Origin: Devosia sp. 67-54
GTDB lineage: Bacteria; Pseudomonadota; Alphaproteobacteria; Rhizobiales; Devosiaceae
Direction of reading: 5' to 3'
NCBI RefSeq assembly: GCF_001899075.1
Contig: NZ_MKVA01000011.1
Location: 186,001 to 250,000, forward strand
DNA: 64,000 nt
A program made the translations under genes and the position numbers. Positions 21,171 to 29,483 of the stretch are shown here, piece after piece. Positions within the stretch are counted from its first letter, which is position 1. Every line of letters begins with the position of its first letter. The notes below the pieces were generated by a model. The model saw only the letters and a program-made list of their open reading frames with translations. It was not told where the DNA came from and made no database searches.

Positions 21171-22868
21171 ATGTCCGTCGTCAGCGACCACCCGCCTGCC
21201 GCCGACCCGGTGCCCCGGCCGCGCAGCGAGGTGCTGCTGCCGCCGGCCATCATCCTGCTGGTCTTCGCCATGGTGGTCATCGCCATCGGCGGCTTCGCCT
21301 ATGTCAGCAGCCAGCAGCAGGCGCTGAGCGCGGTGCGCCACCAGGCCGACGATCTGCGCGCCGCGGTCAACACCCTGCAGCTGGTCGATGGCGATGCGGC
21401 GCACGTGCTGAACGGCGAACGCGGCGCGCTGGCCAGCTATTTCCGCGATCTCGAGCTGCTCAAGACCCAGCGCGGCGGCACCCTCGATGCTCTGGCCGAC
21501 GTGCCGGCCGCCCTCGACCGGCTGGTGCAGGACTGGACCGAGGCGGTCAATCTGAGCGCCGACGGCCATGCCGACGACGCGCGGGCGCTGTTCACCGAGC
21601 GGCAGACCGCCGCCACCGTCGCCGCCATCACCAACACGGCGCAGGCGGCGTTGCAGGGGGCGCAGGTGACGCTCGGCCAGCACGACGAGTCGAGCCGCCT
21701 CGGCACCCTCGCGGTGCTGGTGCTGCAGGTGCTGTCGGGCACGCTGGCGATGAGCGGCATGTTCTTCGCCTTCCGCTCCAGCGCCCGCGAGGCCTTCGGC
21801 CGCTCGGCGGCGCTCAGGTCCGCCGACACCTCGCGCGAGCAGGTGGCGCGGCTGTTCGAAATGGCCGACGTGCTGCAGAGCGCCACCGATTATGGCGATG
21901 CCAACCAGGTGCTCAAGGCCACCGCCACCGAGCTCTTGCCCGGCTATTCCGGCGCCCTCTACGTCTTCAACAATTCGCGCGACCGGCTGGTGCTGTCGAC
22001 CAGCTGGGGCCGGCCCGACGACGGGGCGCCGCCCGAGGCCATCGCCGCCGACCAGTGCTGGGCGCTGAAGCGCGGCAAGCCGCACCTCAACCGCGTCGAT
22101 GGCAGCAAGCTGTGCTGCGAGCATCACCATGGCGACGACACCGTGCTCGAAATCCCCATGATCGCGCGCGGCGAGATCATGGGCCTGTTCCAGTTGTTTG
22201 CCGCCGGGCCCCGCGCCGAACAGCGGCTCGAGGCGATCACCGGCCTCGGCTCGGCGCTCGCCGACGGCATGAGCCTCGCCCTCGCCAATATGGGCCTTAG
22301 GGAAAAGCTCAGGAACCAGGCGCTGCGCGATCCGCTCACCGGCCTCTACAACCGCCGCTACATGGAGGATTGCCTGCAGCGCTTCGTCCGCCTCGCCGAC
22401 CGCGAGAACCGCGAGGTGAGCGTGGTCATGGTCGACCTCGACCACTTCAAGGCGCTCAACGACAAGCACGGCCATGCCTTCGGCGACAGCGTGCTGCGCG
22501 ACACCGCCATGACCATCGTCGGCGCCCTGCGCGAAACCGACATCGTCTGCCGCTACGGCGGCGAGGAGCTGGTGGTGATCCTGCCCGACTGCAACCTCGA
22601 CCGCGCCGCCGACAAGGCCGAGCTGCTGCGCGTGCGCATCGCCGCGCTCGGCGAGACGCACGCCGCCGAGATTTCCGCCTCCTTCGGCGTCGCTTCGGTG
22701 CCTTACACGTCGAGCGGCGTCATGGATCTGCTGGCCGCCGCCGACAGCGCCCTCTACCGCGCCAAGCAGGCCGGCCGCAACCGCGTCGCCACCGCCCCCA
22801 CCCGCCCGTTCCAGCTCGACCGCCTCGAAGACGGCCTCCCCGCTCCGGCCCTCCAGGCCGCCGAATAG
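21171..22868 (+). CDS. Membrane-bound GAF-GGDEF diguanylate cyclase
   Basis: 565 residues from the ATG at 21171; a weak GGGG lies upstream and the exact start is uncertain. Two membrane helices (PPAIILLVFAMVVIAIGGF, about 22-45, and VLVLQVLSGTLAMSGMFFAF, about 183-203) enclose a periplasmic helical sensor. A GAF domain follows (VLQSATDYGDANQVLKATA to FQLFAAG). The C-terminal GGDEF domain has DPLTGLYNRRYMED and the active site RYGGEELVVILPD near 460. RETD five residues before GGEEL is an intact inhibitory I-site. It should synthesise cyclic di-GMP with product inhibition. Confidence 0.92.
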   Translation: MSVVSDHPPAADPVPRPRSEVLLPPAIILLVFAMVVIAIGGFAYVSSQQQALSAVRHQADDLRAAVNTLQLVDGDAAHVLNGERGALASYFRDLELLKTQRGGTLDALADVPAALDRLVQDWTEAVNLSADGHADDARALFTERQTAATVAAITNTAQAALQGAQVTLGQHDESSRLGTLAVLVLQVLSGTLAMSGMFFAFRSSAREAFGRSAALRSADTSREQVARLFEMADVLQSATDYGDANQVLKATATELLPGYSGALYVFNNSRDRLVLSTSWGRPDDGAPPEAIAADQCWALKRGKPHLNRVDGSKLCCEHHHGDDTVLEIPMIARGEIMGLFQLFAAGPRAEQRLEAITGLGSALADGMSLALANMGLREKLRNQALRDPLTGLYNRRYMEDCLQRFVRLADRENREVSVVMVDLDHFKALNDKHGHAFGDSVLRDTAMTIVGALRETDIVCRYGGEELVVILPDCNLDRAADKAELLRVRIAALGETHAAEISASFGVASVPYTSSGVMDLLAAADSALYRAKQAGRNRVATAPTRPFQLDRLEDGLPAPALQAAE

Positions 22869-22974
22869 GCTGGCGTTCTGGGGTGCTTGCCTGCAAGCGG
22901 ACCCTGTTGCTGCATCCCTTCGCTCGATGATTGCGCCGCCAGCGAATGCGGCTCTATCGCCCCCCTCCCCCTTG

Positions 22975-23125
22975 CGGGGAGGGGCCGGGGGTGGGGGCCG
23001 CAACCACCAGGCTACATAGTATCGTCCTAATGCAGCGCCATCCGCGCCGCCGGGGAGGGGCCGGGGGTGGGGGCCGCAACCACCAGCGCTACAATATCGT
23101 TCTAATGCAGCGCCGTCTGCGCCGC
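22975..23125. repeat. 76-bp tandem duplication covering the end of the epimerase-like gene
   Basis: 22975-23050 and 23051-23125 are near-identical and start with CGGGGAGGGGCCGGGGG. Each includes the final leftward codons and stop signal of the gene that ends at 23102, so the first copy is a spare 3' end. It lies in the convergent gap after the diguanylate cyclase gene, and its GC-rich half belongs to the dispersed repeat family. Confidence 0.8.
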
Positions 23126-24082
23126 GATGATACGATCGGTCAGCGCCTCGAGCTCGGTGCTGTACGGCGCCTTGTCGGCGATCCGCTGCTTCAAATACTT
23201 GATCGGCTGTTCGAGGATCTTGTCGAGGTTGGTCTCGCAGCGGAAGTCGCCGGCGATGCGCTTGACCTTGGAGTTGTCGAACAGCGCCGTCCAGCTCTTG
23301 TCGCCGCGCAGCGGGCCCGTCCACTCCGGCCGGTAGGCGCACAGCGTGTCCGTCGGCACATGCACCAGCTTCGGCGTGACCCCGAGCCCGCGCCCGATCG
23401 CGGTATAGATCGCGTCCCAGGTGAAGCCCTTGTCGCCGGTGATGTGGAAATCCTCGTAGAGCGCGTGCGGGTTGCCGAACAGATTGACGAACGGGACGGC
23501 GAAATCCTCCGAGCGCGTCAGCGTCCACGGCGCATTGCCGTCGCCGGCGACGATCACCGGTTTGCCGGTCAGCATGCGGTTGGCCACCGCGTCGCCGTCG
23601 TTCAGCATCGTCGGCAGCCCGGTGCGCACCGTGTGCGAGGGCCGCACATTGGTCCAGGGCAGCCCCTTGGCCGCCTTCATCAGCGTCTCGCAGGCGATCT
23701 TGGCCTGGCTGTAGGCCCAGTACGGATTGATCGCCGGCGTCTGTTCGGTGATCACATAGCTGTCGATGCTCTTCTGGTACACCGACGCCGACGAGATGAA
23801 GATGTACTGCCCGGTCTTGCCGGCAAAGGTGGCGATGTCGCGCTGCATCTGCTCGGGCGTGAACACCATGAACTGCGCCACCACGTCCCAATTCTGCCCG
23901 CCGAGCTGTGCGTACCCTGACGCATCCGCCATGTCGCCGGTGATCGACGCGACATTTCCTGGGAGTCTGTCACGGCGCTGCCCGCGGTTGAACACCGAGA
24001 CCGCGTGTCCCTTCTGGACCGCAAGTTCCACGCAGGGCAGCGAAATCTGCCCCGTACCACCAATGAACAGGACCTTCGCCAT
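23102..24082 (-). CDS. NAD-dependent epimerase/dehydratase-like (SDR) protein
   Basis: 326 residues with an atypical short-chain dehydrogenase fold. The nucleotide site is KVLFIGGTGQISLPCVELA. SSASVYQKS and the YWAYSQAK catalytic Tyr-Lys pair are both present. Substrate-domain text includes SEDFAVPFVNLFGNPHALYE. The closest resemblance by eye is to Csp41-like and related epimerases whose substrates are mostly unknown. GGAGG five bases before the ATG at 24082 supports this start over one 51 nt upstream. It is a single gene with no pathway neighbour. Confidence 0.85.
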   Translation of the reverse strand: MAKVLFIGGTGQISLPCVELAVQKGHAVSVFNRGQRRDRLPGNVASITGDMADASGYAQLGGQNWDVVAQFMVFTPEQMQRDIATFAGKTGQYIFISSASVYQKSIDSYVITEQTPAINPYWAYSQAKIACETLMKAAKGLPWTNVRPSHTVRTGLPTMLNDGDAVANRMLTGKPVIVAGDGNAPWTLTRSEDFAVPFVNLFGNPHALYEDFHITGDKGFTWDAIYTAIGRGLGVTPKLVHVPTDTLCAYRPEWTGPLRGDKSWTALFDNSKVKRIAGDFRCETNLDKILEQPIKYLKQRIADKAPYSTELEALTDRIIAAQTALH

Positions 24083-24136
24083 TGCCGCCTCCAAAACTCC
24101 ACGAACTGTGGCGGATCGGCCTGGACCTGGCAAGCG

Positions 24137-24421
24137 TCAGAACGGCGGCAGGCTCACCGCCGGTGGCTGCGCCGCGGCATAGGTCTGCTGCATCCTGAGC
24201 TGCTGCTCGAAGCTGCGCGCCTGCGCCTCAAGGTCCGCCTGCACCTGCAATTGCTGGGCTTTGAGCGCCGTGGCGTCGCTCAGCTCCTGCACCCGGCACA
24301 GCGTCAAAGCCCTTGCATTTGCAAGGTTTTCCGCCCTGTTGTCGCCCGGCGGTACCGGCACGCACATCGCCTGCGCGGCGCTCGGCACAAGCATGATTGC
24401 AGCTATCAGCAGCGTTCGCAT
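24137..24421 (-). CDS. Small secreted hypothetical protein
   Basis: 94 residues with a signal peptide (MRTLLIAAIMLVPSAAQA). The mature part has two Cys (AMCVPVP, LCRVQEL) and a long helical, Gln- and Ala-rich segment (ALKAQQLQVQADLEAQARSF) likely to form a coiled coil. It ends in a proline-rich tail. No family is recognised. Confidence 0.65.
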   Translation of the reverse strand: MRTLLIAAIMLVPSAAQAMCVPVPPGDNRAENLANARALTLCRVQELSDATALKAQQLQVQADLEAQARSFEQQLRMQQTYAAAQPPAVSLPPF

Positions 24422-24496
24422 ACGCCATAAATAGGCCCGCCCCGAAACGGTTGCGAGCCGCCGCCGATCACGCTTTCGCGCCTTGCGCCCGGGGCG

Positions 24497-25477
24497 CTAC
24501 GCCCGCGCCCGCGTCTCCGGCAGCACCCGGTGCGGCGGCTGGTGGCCGTCGACGAACGCCCGGATGTTGACGATCACCGTGTCGCCCATCTCCAGCCGCG
24601 CCTCGAGCGTCGCCGACGCCATGTGCGGGGTCAGCACCACCTTGTGCGCCCGCGCCAGCTCCAGCAGCCCGGGGTTGATGCCGGCGCTCGATTCGAACAC
24701 GTCGAGCGCCGCGCCCGACAGCCGGCCCGCCGCCAGCGCGTCGACCAGCGCCGCCTCGTCGATCAGCTCCGGCCGGCTGACGTTCACCACCGCCGCGTCG
24801 GGCCGCATCGTCAGCAGCCGCGCCCGGCTGAGGATGTGGTGGGTGTCGCGCGTCAGCGGCGTGTGCAGCGACAGGATGTCGACCGCCGGCAGCATGGCGT
24901 CGAGGCTGTCGTGATAGGTCGCGCCCAGCCTGTCCTCGAGTTGCGGCGGCCGCCGGTTGCGCGAGAAATAGTGGATGTTGAGCCCGAAATTGCGGGCCCG
25001 GCTCGCCACCGCGCTGCCGATCCGGCCCATGCCGACGATGCCCAGCGTCTTGCCGCGCAGCCGCCGCCCCAGCATCCAGGTCGGCGACCAGCCCGGCCAG
25101 GTGCCCTCGCGCGGCAGCACCTCGGCGCCCTCGACCAGCCGCCGCGGCAGCGCCAGCATCAGCAGCATCGCCATGTCGGCGGTGTCCTCGGTCAGCACCG
25201 AAGGCGTGTTGGTGACGGTCAGTCCCGCCGCATAGGCCGCCTCGATGTCGATGTTGTCGAAGCCGTTGCCGAACTGCGCGATCAGCCTCAGGCCGCGCGG
25301 CAGCCGCGCGATCAGCTCGGCATCGAGCCGGTCGGTGATCGAGCTGACCAGCACGTCGGCGCCGGCGAGCTCGGCCACCAGCCGGTCGGCGCTGTAGGGC
25401 GCGTCGGCCGGGTTGAAGCGCGCGTCGAACAGCGTCGCCATGCGCTGCTCCACCGGCTCGGGCAGCCGCCGCGTCAC
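24497..25477 (-). CDS. D-isomer 2-hydroxyacid dehydrogenase (glyoxylate reductase-like)
   Basis: 326 residues from the GTG at 25477. The NAD-binding motif is TLGIVGMGRIGSAVASRARNFG. The catalytic residues are Arg in NVSRPELIDEAAL, Glu in LDVFESSAGINP and His in LTPHMASAT. The Gly after the catalytic Arg is replaced by Pro. The text continues naturally upstream as ANRPKIL, so the GTG would cut into the first strand. No canonical start exists in that stretch, but a CTG at 25504 has AAAGG eight bases upstream and may be the true start. Substrate is probably glyoxylate or a related 2-oxoacid. Confidence 0.88.
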   Translation of the reverse strand: MTRRLPEPVEQRMATLFDARFNPADAPYSADRLVAELAGADVLVSSITDRLDAELIARLPRGLRLIAQFGNGFDNIDIEAAYAAGLTVTNTPSVLTEDTADMAMLLMLALPRRLVEGAEVLPREGTWPGWSPTWMLGRRLRGKTLGIVGMGRIGSAVASRARNFGLNIHYFSRNRRPPQLEDRLGATYHDSLDAMLPAVDILSLHTPLTRDTHHILSRARLLTMRPDAAVVNVSRPELIDEAALVDALAAGRLSGAALDVFESSAGINPGLLELARAHKVVLTPHMASATLEARLEMGDTVIVNIRAFVDGHQPPHRVLPETRARA

Positions 25478-25551
25478 CAGGATCTTGGGGCGATTTGCCG
25501 TCAGCTCGCGTGCCTTTCAAGGACCATTAAGGTCTATCGCCTAACGATAGA

Positions 25552-25595
25552 GCATCGCGCGCAGAAGTGGGAACCGGTTTTGCGTCACGCGATGC
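25552..25595. repeat. Rhizobiales-type GCATCGCG...CGCGATGC palindromic repeat
   Basis: Arms GCATCGCG (25552-25559) and CGCGATGC (25588-25595) enclose AAGTGGGAACCGGTTTTGCG. From memory this unit is widespread between genes in Rhizobiales. It overlaps an ATG at 25592, which argues against that ATG as the start of the next gene. Confidence 0.7.
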
Positions 25596-25651
25596 ATCCA
25601 TCGACTGAAAAGCGCGACTTCCGGGCCAAGCTGCCCAAGATCAAACTGCCT

Positions 25652-26191
25652 ATGAGGCGTCCTGCCGTGTTGCTGCGTGCCCTCGCTCTTATATCCCTCG
25701 TCCTGTTGCCCAGTCTCGCCGAAGCGGCCGCCACCAATCCGAGCGGCCTGCCGCTGCCGCGCTTCGTGACCGTCAAGGCCAAGGAATCCAACGTCCGCGT
25801 CGGTCCCGGCTACCAGTACGACATCGCCTGGCAATACCAGGTGGCGGGCGTTCCGGTCGAAATCATCCAGGAATTCGACGTCTGGCGGAAGATCCGCGAT
25901 GTCGACGGCTCCACCGGCTGGGTGCATCAGAACATGCTATCGGGCAACCGCGCCGGCTATGTCACCCAGGCCGCCGGCGACAAGGTCGGCCTGCATGCCG
26001 GCGCCTCCGACGAATCCGGCGTCGTTGCCTGGGTCGGGCCCGGCTTTCCGGTCAAGATCAACAGCTGCGAAAAGGGCTGGTGCGCCGTCGTCGCCACCGA
26101 CCATCCCGCCAGCGGCGCGCCGTCGAACTACTCCGGCTATCTGCCCGAAGCCGATCTCTGGGGCGTCTACCAGGGCGAAAATTTCGACTGA
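25652..26191 (+). CDS. SH3-domain exported protein
   Basis: 179 residues with a signal peptide (MRRPAVLLRALALISLVLLPSLAEAA). Two bacterial SH3-like repeats follow. The first is FVTVKAKESNVRVGPGYQYDIAWQY...DVDGSTGWVHQNML. The second is weaker, KVGLHAGASDESGVVAWVGPGFPVKINSCEKGWCAVV. Such proteins act in the periplasm, often near peptidoglycan. An ATG 60 nt upstream lies inside a dispersed repeat and is not preferred. The gene is followed by three tandem hairpin repeats. Confidence 0.85.
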   Translation: MRRPAVLLRALALISLVLLPSLAEAAATNPSGLPLPRFVTVKAKESNVRVGPGYQYDIAWQYQVAGVPVEIIQEFDVWRKIRDVDGSTGWVHQNMLSGNRAGYVTQAAGDKVGLHAGASDESGVVAWVGPGFPVKINSCEKGWCAVVATDHPASGAPSNYSGYLPEADLWGVYQGENFD

Positions 26192-26371
26192 CAGCGGTTG
26201 GCCGATCAAGCCCGATAGGGCTCGATCGGCCAGAGCGAAAAAGGACTCTTCTCCCAGCGGTTGGTCGATCAAGCCTTCCCGGGCTTGATCGGGCCAGAGC
26301 GAAAAGGACCCCAGCGGTTGGTCGATCGAGCCTTCCGGGCTTGACCGGCCAGAGCAAAAGGACTCTCCGCC
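26192..26371. repeat. Three tandem copies of an AGCGGTTGG hairpin repeat
   Basis: Copies start at 26192, 26255 and 26312 and are 57-63 bp each. Each has AGCGGTTGG(T/C)CGATC, a variable loop, a matching right arm ending GGCCA, then GAGC(A/G)AAAAGGAC. Arm sequences differ between copies but mostly keep pairing. A fourth copy follows mutM at 35417. They fill the convergent gap between the SH3 gene and irr and could act as terminators. Confidence 0.85.
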
Positions 26372-26397
26372 CTTGCGGCGCTGCGTCCGCGCGTCGG

Positions 26398-26856
26398 CTA
26401 GACCTGTTCGGGCACCGGGCCCTTTTTCACCCGCACCACCACGTCCACATGGGTGATGGTCATGCCGTCCGGCGGCGCCGGCAGGTTCTGGATCACGATC
26501 GCCGAGGCCGGGATGTCGGTCACCCGCTGCTCGTCCTCGAGATAGAAATGGTGGTGGTCCGAGGTGTCGGTGTCGAAATAGCTGCGCGAGGCATCCACCG
26601 CCACTTCGCGCAGCAGCCCCGCCGACCGGAACTGGTGCAGCGTGTTGTAGATCGTCGCCAGCGAGACGTTGACCTTGGCGGCTTGCGCCTCGGCCAGCAA
26701 TTGTTCGGCGCTCACATGCCGGTGCTCGCCGCCGAACAGGATCTCGGCCAGCGCCACGCGCTGCCGCGTCGGCCGCAATCCCGCCATGCGCAGCACCGCC
26801 GTGAGGCACGGGCGTCGCGACGGCACGTTGCGGCTGAAGATGTGGCGGTCGTGCAT
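26398..26856 (-). CDS. irr: Iron response regulator Irr (Fur superfamily)
   Basis: Haem-sensitive repressor/activator of iron genes in Rhizobiales. The 152-residue protein has a Fur-type winged helix (MAGLRPTRQRVALAEILF, VSLATIYNTLHQFRSAGLL). The dimer domain has the triple-His motif SDHHHFYLEDEQRV. The N-terminal haem regulatory Cys-Pro motif of Bradyrhizobium Irr is absent, as in many other Irr proteins. Its divergent position next to fabA-fabB is the conserved rhizobial arrangement and supports Irr over other Fur relatives. It has its own good promoter. Confidence 0.9.
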   Translation of the reverse strand: MHDRHIFSRNVPSRRPCLTAVLRMAGLRPTRQRVALAEILFGGEHRHVSAEQLLAEAQAAKVNVSLATIYNTLHQFRSAGLLREVAVDASRSYFDTDTSDHHHFYLEDEQRVTDIPASAIVIQNLPAPPDGMTITHVDVVVRVKKGPVPEQV

Positions 26857-26889
26857 GGATCCCCGAAAAACTCGACTTTTGCGGCAAAC

Positions 26890-26918
26890 TTATAGCTTTG
26901 CGGGGTTTTCCGCACAAG
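26890..26918 (-). promoter_or_regulatory. Promoter of irr
   Basis: Reading leftward, CTTGTG (26918-26913), 17 nt, CTATAA (26895-26890). Just downstream, TTTGCGGCAAA (26879-26889) is a perfect 11-bp palindrome over the likely start point and could be an autoregulatory site. Confidence 0.6.
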
Positions 26919-26942
26919 CGTTGCGGTGTCGCGGCGGCTCGC

Positions 26943-26971
26943 CTTGACCCCTTCCGGTCCCCCCAATACAC
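26943..26971 (+). promoter_or_regulatory. Candidate promoter of fabA-fabB
   Basis: CTTGAC (26943-26948) is a perfect alphaproteobacterial -35. AATACA/ATACAC follows after 16-17 nt as a weaker -10. Start would be about 27 nt before the fabA ATG. Confidence 0.45.
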
Positions 26972-27003
26972 ACGGGTCACGTTAACCAGTGGAACCGAGC
27001 CTG

Positions 27004-27525
27004 ATGGCGGAGCGCAAGAACGCCTATGCCTATGACGAGCTGATCGCCTGCGGGCGCGGTGAGCTCTTCGGCCCCGGCAATGCCCAATTGCCGCTCCCCC
27101 CCATGCTGATGTTCGACCGCATCACGCAGATCGACGACACCGGCGGTTCGCACCATCGCGGCCAGGTCCGCGCCGAGCTCGATGTCCGCCCCGATTTGTG
27201 GTTCTTCAAATGCCACTTCATGGGCGATCCGGTGATGCCCGGCTGCCTCGGCCTCGACGCGCTGTGGCAGATGACCGGATTCTTTCTCGGCTGGGGCGGC
27301 TCGCCCGGCCGCGGCCGCGCCCTCGGCGGCGGCGACATCAAGTTCACCGGCCAGGTGACCGACGATGTCAAGCTGATCGAATATGGCATCGACATCAAGC
27401 GCGTCGTCCGCTCCAAGGTGGCGCTGGGCATTGCCGAAGGCTTCGTGAAGGCCGACGGCAACCTTATCTACGAGGCCAGGGATCTGCGCGTCGGGCTGTT
27501 CCCGGCTGTGGCGGCCGCATCCTAG
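27004..27525 (+). CDS. fabA: 3-hydroxydecanoyl-ACP dehydratase/isomerase FabA
   Basis: Introduces the cis double bond in anaerobic-type unsaturated fatty acid synthesis. The 173-residue protein has the hotdog fold with [12 protein letters not shown]. The active-site region is [23 protein letters not shown], with the catalytic His and Asp, followed by [13 protein letters not shown]. The ATG at 27004 gives the standard [23 protein letters not shown] start. It is transcribed with fabB, 18 nt downstream. Confidence 0.97.
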   Translation: MAERKNAYAYDELIACGRGELFGPGNAQLPLPPMLMFDRITQIDDTGGSHHRGQVRAELDVRPDLWFFKCHFMGDPVMPGCLGLDALWQMTGFFLGWGGSPGRGRALGGGDIKFTGQVTDDVKLIEYGIDIKRVVRSKVALGIAEGFVKADGNLIYEARDLRVGLFPAVAAAS

Positions 27526-27543
27526 CGGCGGGAGGAGCAGGGC

Positions 27544-28770
27544 ATGAGACGCGTCGTCGTTACCGGCATGGGGATCGTCTCCTCGATCGGCAACAACACC
27601 TCCGAGGTGGTGGAGAGCCTGCGCGCCGCCCGCCCGGGCATCGTCTTCGCGCCGGAATACGAAAAGCTCGGCTTCCGCTGCCAGGTGCATGGCGCCCCCA
27701 GGCTCGACCCGTTCGAGGTGCTCGACCGCCGCACCACCCGCTTCATGGGGCGCGGCGCCGCCTGGAACTACATCGCCATGCAGCAGGCGATCGAAAGCTC
27801 CGGGCTCGAGCCGCACGACATCCAGAATCCGCGCACCGGCCTCGTCATGGGCTCCGGCGGCCCCTCCACCCACACCGTGGTCGAAGCCGCCGACATCACG
27901 CGCGAAAAGGGCCCCAAGCGCATCGGCCCGCTGGCCGTGCCCAAGGCCATGAGCTCCACCGCTTCGGCGACGCTCGCCACGCCCTTCGGCATCAAGGGCA
28001 TCAACTATTCCATCACCTCGGCCTGCGCCACCTCCAAGCATTGCATCGGCAATGGCTACGAGCAGATCCAGATGGGCAAGCAGGACATCGTCTTCGCCGG
28101 CGGCCACGAGGATCTCGACTGGACCATGTCGAATCTGTTCGACGCCATGGGCGCCATGTCGACCGATTTCAACGCCACCCCGGAAAAGGCCTCGCGCGCC
28201 TATGATGCGAAGCGCGACGGCTTCGTCATCGCCGGCGGCGCCGGCGTGCTGGTGCTGGAGGAGCTCGAACATGCCCGGGCCCGCGGCGCCACCATCCTCG
28301 CCGAGATCGTCGGCTACGGCGCCACCTCCGACGGCTACGACATGGTCGCTCCGTCGGGCGAGGGCGCCACGCGCTGCATGAAGATGGCGCTCGAGACCGT
28401 CCGCGAGAAGGTCGACTACATCAACCCGCACGCCACCTCGACCCCGATCGGCGACGCCAAGGAGATGGAGGCGCTGCGCCAGGTGTTCGGCACCGGCGAG
28501 GCTTGCCCGCCGATCTCGGCCACCAAATCGCTCACCGGCCACTCGCTCGGCGCCACCGGCGTGCAGGAATCGATCTACTGCATCCTGATGATGCAGCACC
28601 GCTTCCTGTGCGAGAGCGCCAACATCGACGAGCTCGATCCGGCCTTCGCCGACATGCCGATCCTGCGCGCCCGCCGCGACGGCGTCGACATCGGCGTCGC
28701 GCTATCCAACAGCTTCGGCTTCGGCGGCACCAACGCCACGCTGGTGTTCCGCCACCCGGATCTGCTCTGA
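27544..28770 (+). CDS. fabB: Beta-ketoacyl-ACP synthase I FabB
   Basis: Condensing enzyme required for elongating unsaturated acyl chains. The 408-residue protein has the thiolase-fold nucleophile in [13 protein letters not shown] (Cys161), the His residues in [12 protein letters not shown] and [13 protein letters not shown], and the C-terminal [20 protein letters not shown] precedes the ATG. In related genomes fabI usually follows; here a toxin-antitoxin pair follows instead. Confidence 0.97.
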   Translation: MRRVVVTGMGIVSSIGNNTSEVVESLRAARPGIVFAPEYEKLGFRCQVHGAPRLDPFEVLDRRTTRFMGRGAAWNYIAMQQAIESSGLEPHDIQNPRTGLVMGSGGPSTHTVVEAADITREKGPKRIGPLAVPKAMSSTASATLATPFGIKGINYSITSACATSKHCIGNGYEQIQMGKQDIVFAGGHEDLDWTMSNLFDAMGAMSTDFNATPEKASRAYDAKRDGFVIAGGAGVLVLEELEHARARGATILAEIVGYGATSDGYDMVAPSGEGATRCMKMALETVREKVDYINPHATSTPIGDAKEMEALRQVFGTGEACPPISATKSLTGHSLGATGVQESIYCILMMQHRFLCESANIDELDPAFADMPILRARRDGVDIGVALSNSFGFGGTNATLVFRHPDLL

Positions 28771-28776
28771 CGCGGC

Positions 28777-29163
28777 TTGCAGATATACCCGAAAGGGTAT
28801 ATCTGGAGGATAGCCAGCGAAAAGCCCGTTCACTGGATCGGCTCGTCCAAGCGCGACTATATGGCGTTTCCCGGCCCCGTGCAGGACGAGATGGGCTTCG
28901 CCCTCGGCGTCGCGCAACTGGGCGGCAAACACCCCAGGGCCAAGCCGTGGAAGGGCGAAGGGCCGGGTGTGTTCGAGTTGGTCGAAAGCTTCGACGGCAA
29001 CGCTTATCGGGCGATCTATACCGTGCGCTATGGCGAGGCGATCTACGTGCTGCACGCGTTTCAGAAAAAGAGCCCGAGCGGCATACGCACCGCCGCGACG
29101 GATGTGGAGCTGGTTGCGGCGCGGCTCAGGCTGGCGCGCGCCGACTACGAGGCACGAAAATGA
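28777..29163 (+). CDS. RelE/HigB-type toxin (phage Gp49-like)
   Basis: Likely mRNA interferase of the RelE superfamily. Characteristic text: KPVHWIGSSKRDYMAFP, DEMGFALGVAQLGGKHPRAKP, FELVESFDGNAYRAIYTV and AIYVLHAFQKKSPSGI. The family N-terminus should lie at about ASEKPVHW, but no ATG, GTG or TTG lies there. The only standard start is TTG 28777, only 6 nt after fabB and upstream of a palindrome, giving 128 residues. An ATA at 28810 sits directly after GGAGG. The gene overlaps its antitoxin by ATGA. Confidence 0.82.
   Translation: MQIYPKGYIWRIASEKPVHWIGSSKRDYMAFPGPVQDEMGFALGVAQLGGKHPRAKPWKGEGPGVFELVESFDGNAYRAIYTVRYGEAIYVLHAFQKKSPSGIRTAATDVELVAARLRLARADYEARK
28782..28803. promoter_or_regulatory. 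Perfect palindrome at the start of the toxin gene
   Basis: GATATACCC and GGGTATATC, nine-base perfect arms around GAAA. Its place before a toxin-antitoxin pair suggests an autoregulatory operator for the antitoxin; as RNA it would be a stable tetraloop hairpin. Confidence 0.6.
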
Positions 29164-29483
29164 GCGACAAGATCACACGCGGCACCGCCAACGTCTTTGC
29201 CGATCTCGGCTATGCCGATGCCGGGGAGCGGCAGACCAAGACGCGGCTGGCGCTCGAGATCAACGGATTGATCAAAGCCCGCCGGCTGAAGCAAGCCGAA
29301 GCGGGCGAAATCCTCGGTGTGCCGCAGCCGAAAATCTCGGCGCTCGCCAACTATCGGCTCGATGGCTTTTCGGTCGAGCGGCTGATGGCGTTCCTGACCG
29401 CACTCAACCAGGATGTCGAGATCATCATCCGTCCCCGCCGCGACCGGCAGGCCGGCCGGGTGCTGGTCAGCGCTGTTCGCTAG
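29160..29483 (+). CDS. XRE-family antitoxin (HigA-like)
   Basis: 107 residues with a helix-turn-helix: TRLALEINGLIKARRLKQAEAGEILGVPQPKISALANYRLDGFSVERLMAFLTALNQDVEIII. This is the XRE-type antitoxin that partners Gp49-like toxins in toxin-first order. The ATG overlaps the toxin stop codon (ATGA). It probably neutralises the toxin and represses the pair through the nearby palindrome. It converges with the thiF-like gene with one base between stop codons. Confidence 0.88.
   Translation: MSDKITRGTANVFADLGYADAGERQTKTRLALEINGLIKARRLKQAEAGEILGVPQPKISALANYRLDGFSVERLMAFLTALNQDVEIIIRPRRDRQAGRVLVSAVR

Noticed and set aside
24530-25651. Long rightward open frame leading into the SH3 protein
   Set aside because: It is antisense to the hydroxyacid dehydrogenase and has Arg/Gln-rich shadow text; the signal peptide begins at 25652.
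26192-26371. CRISPR array
   Set aside because: Three near-palindromic copies without unique spacers of constant length; no cas genes.
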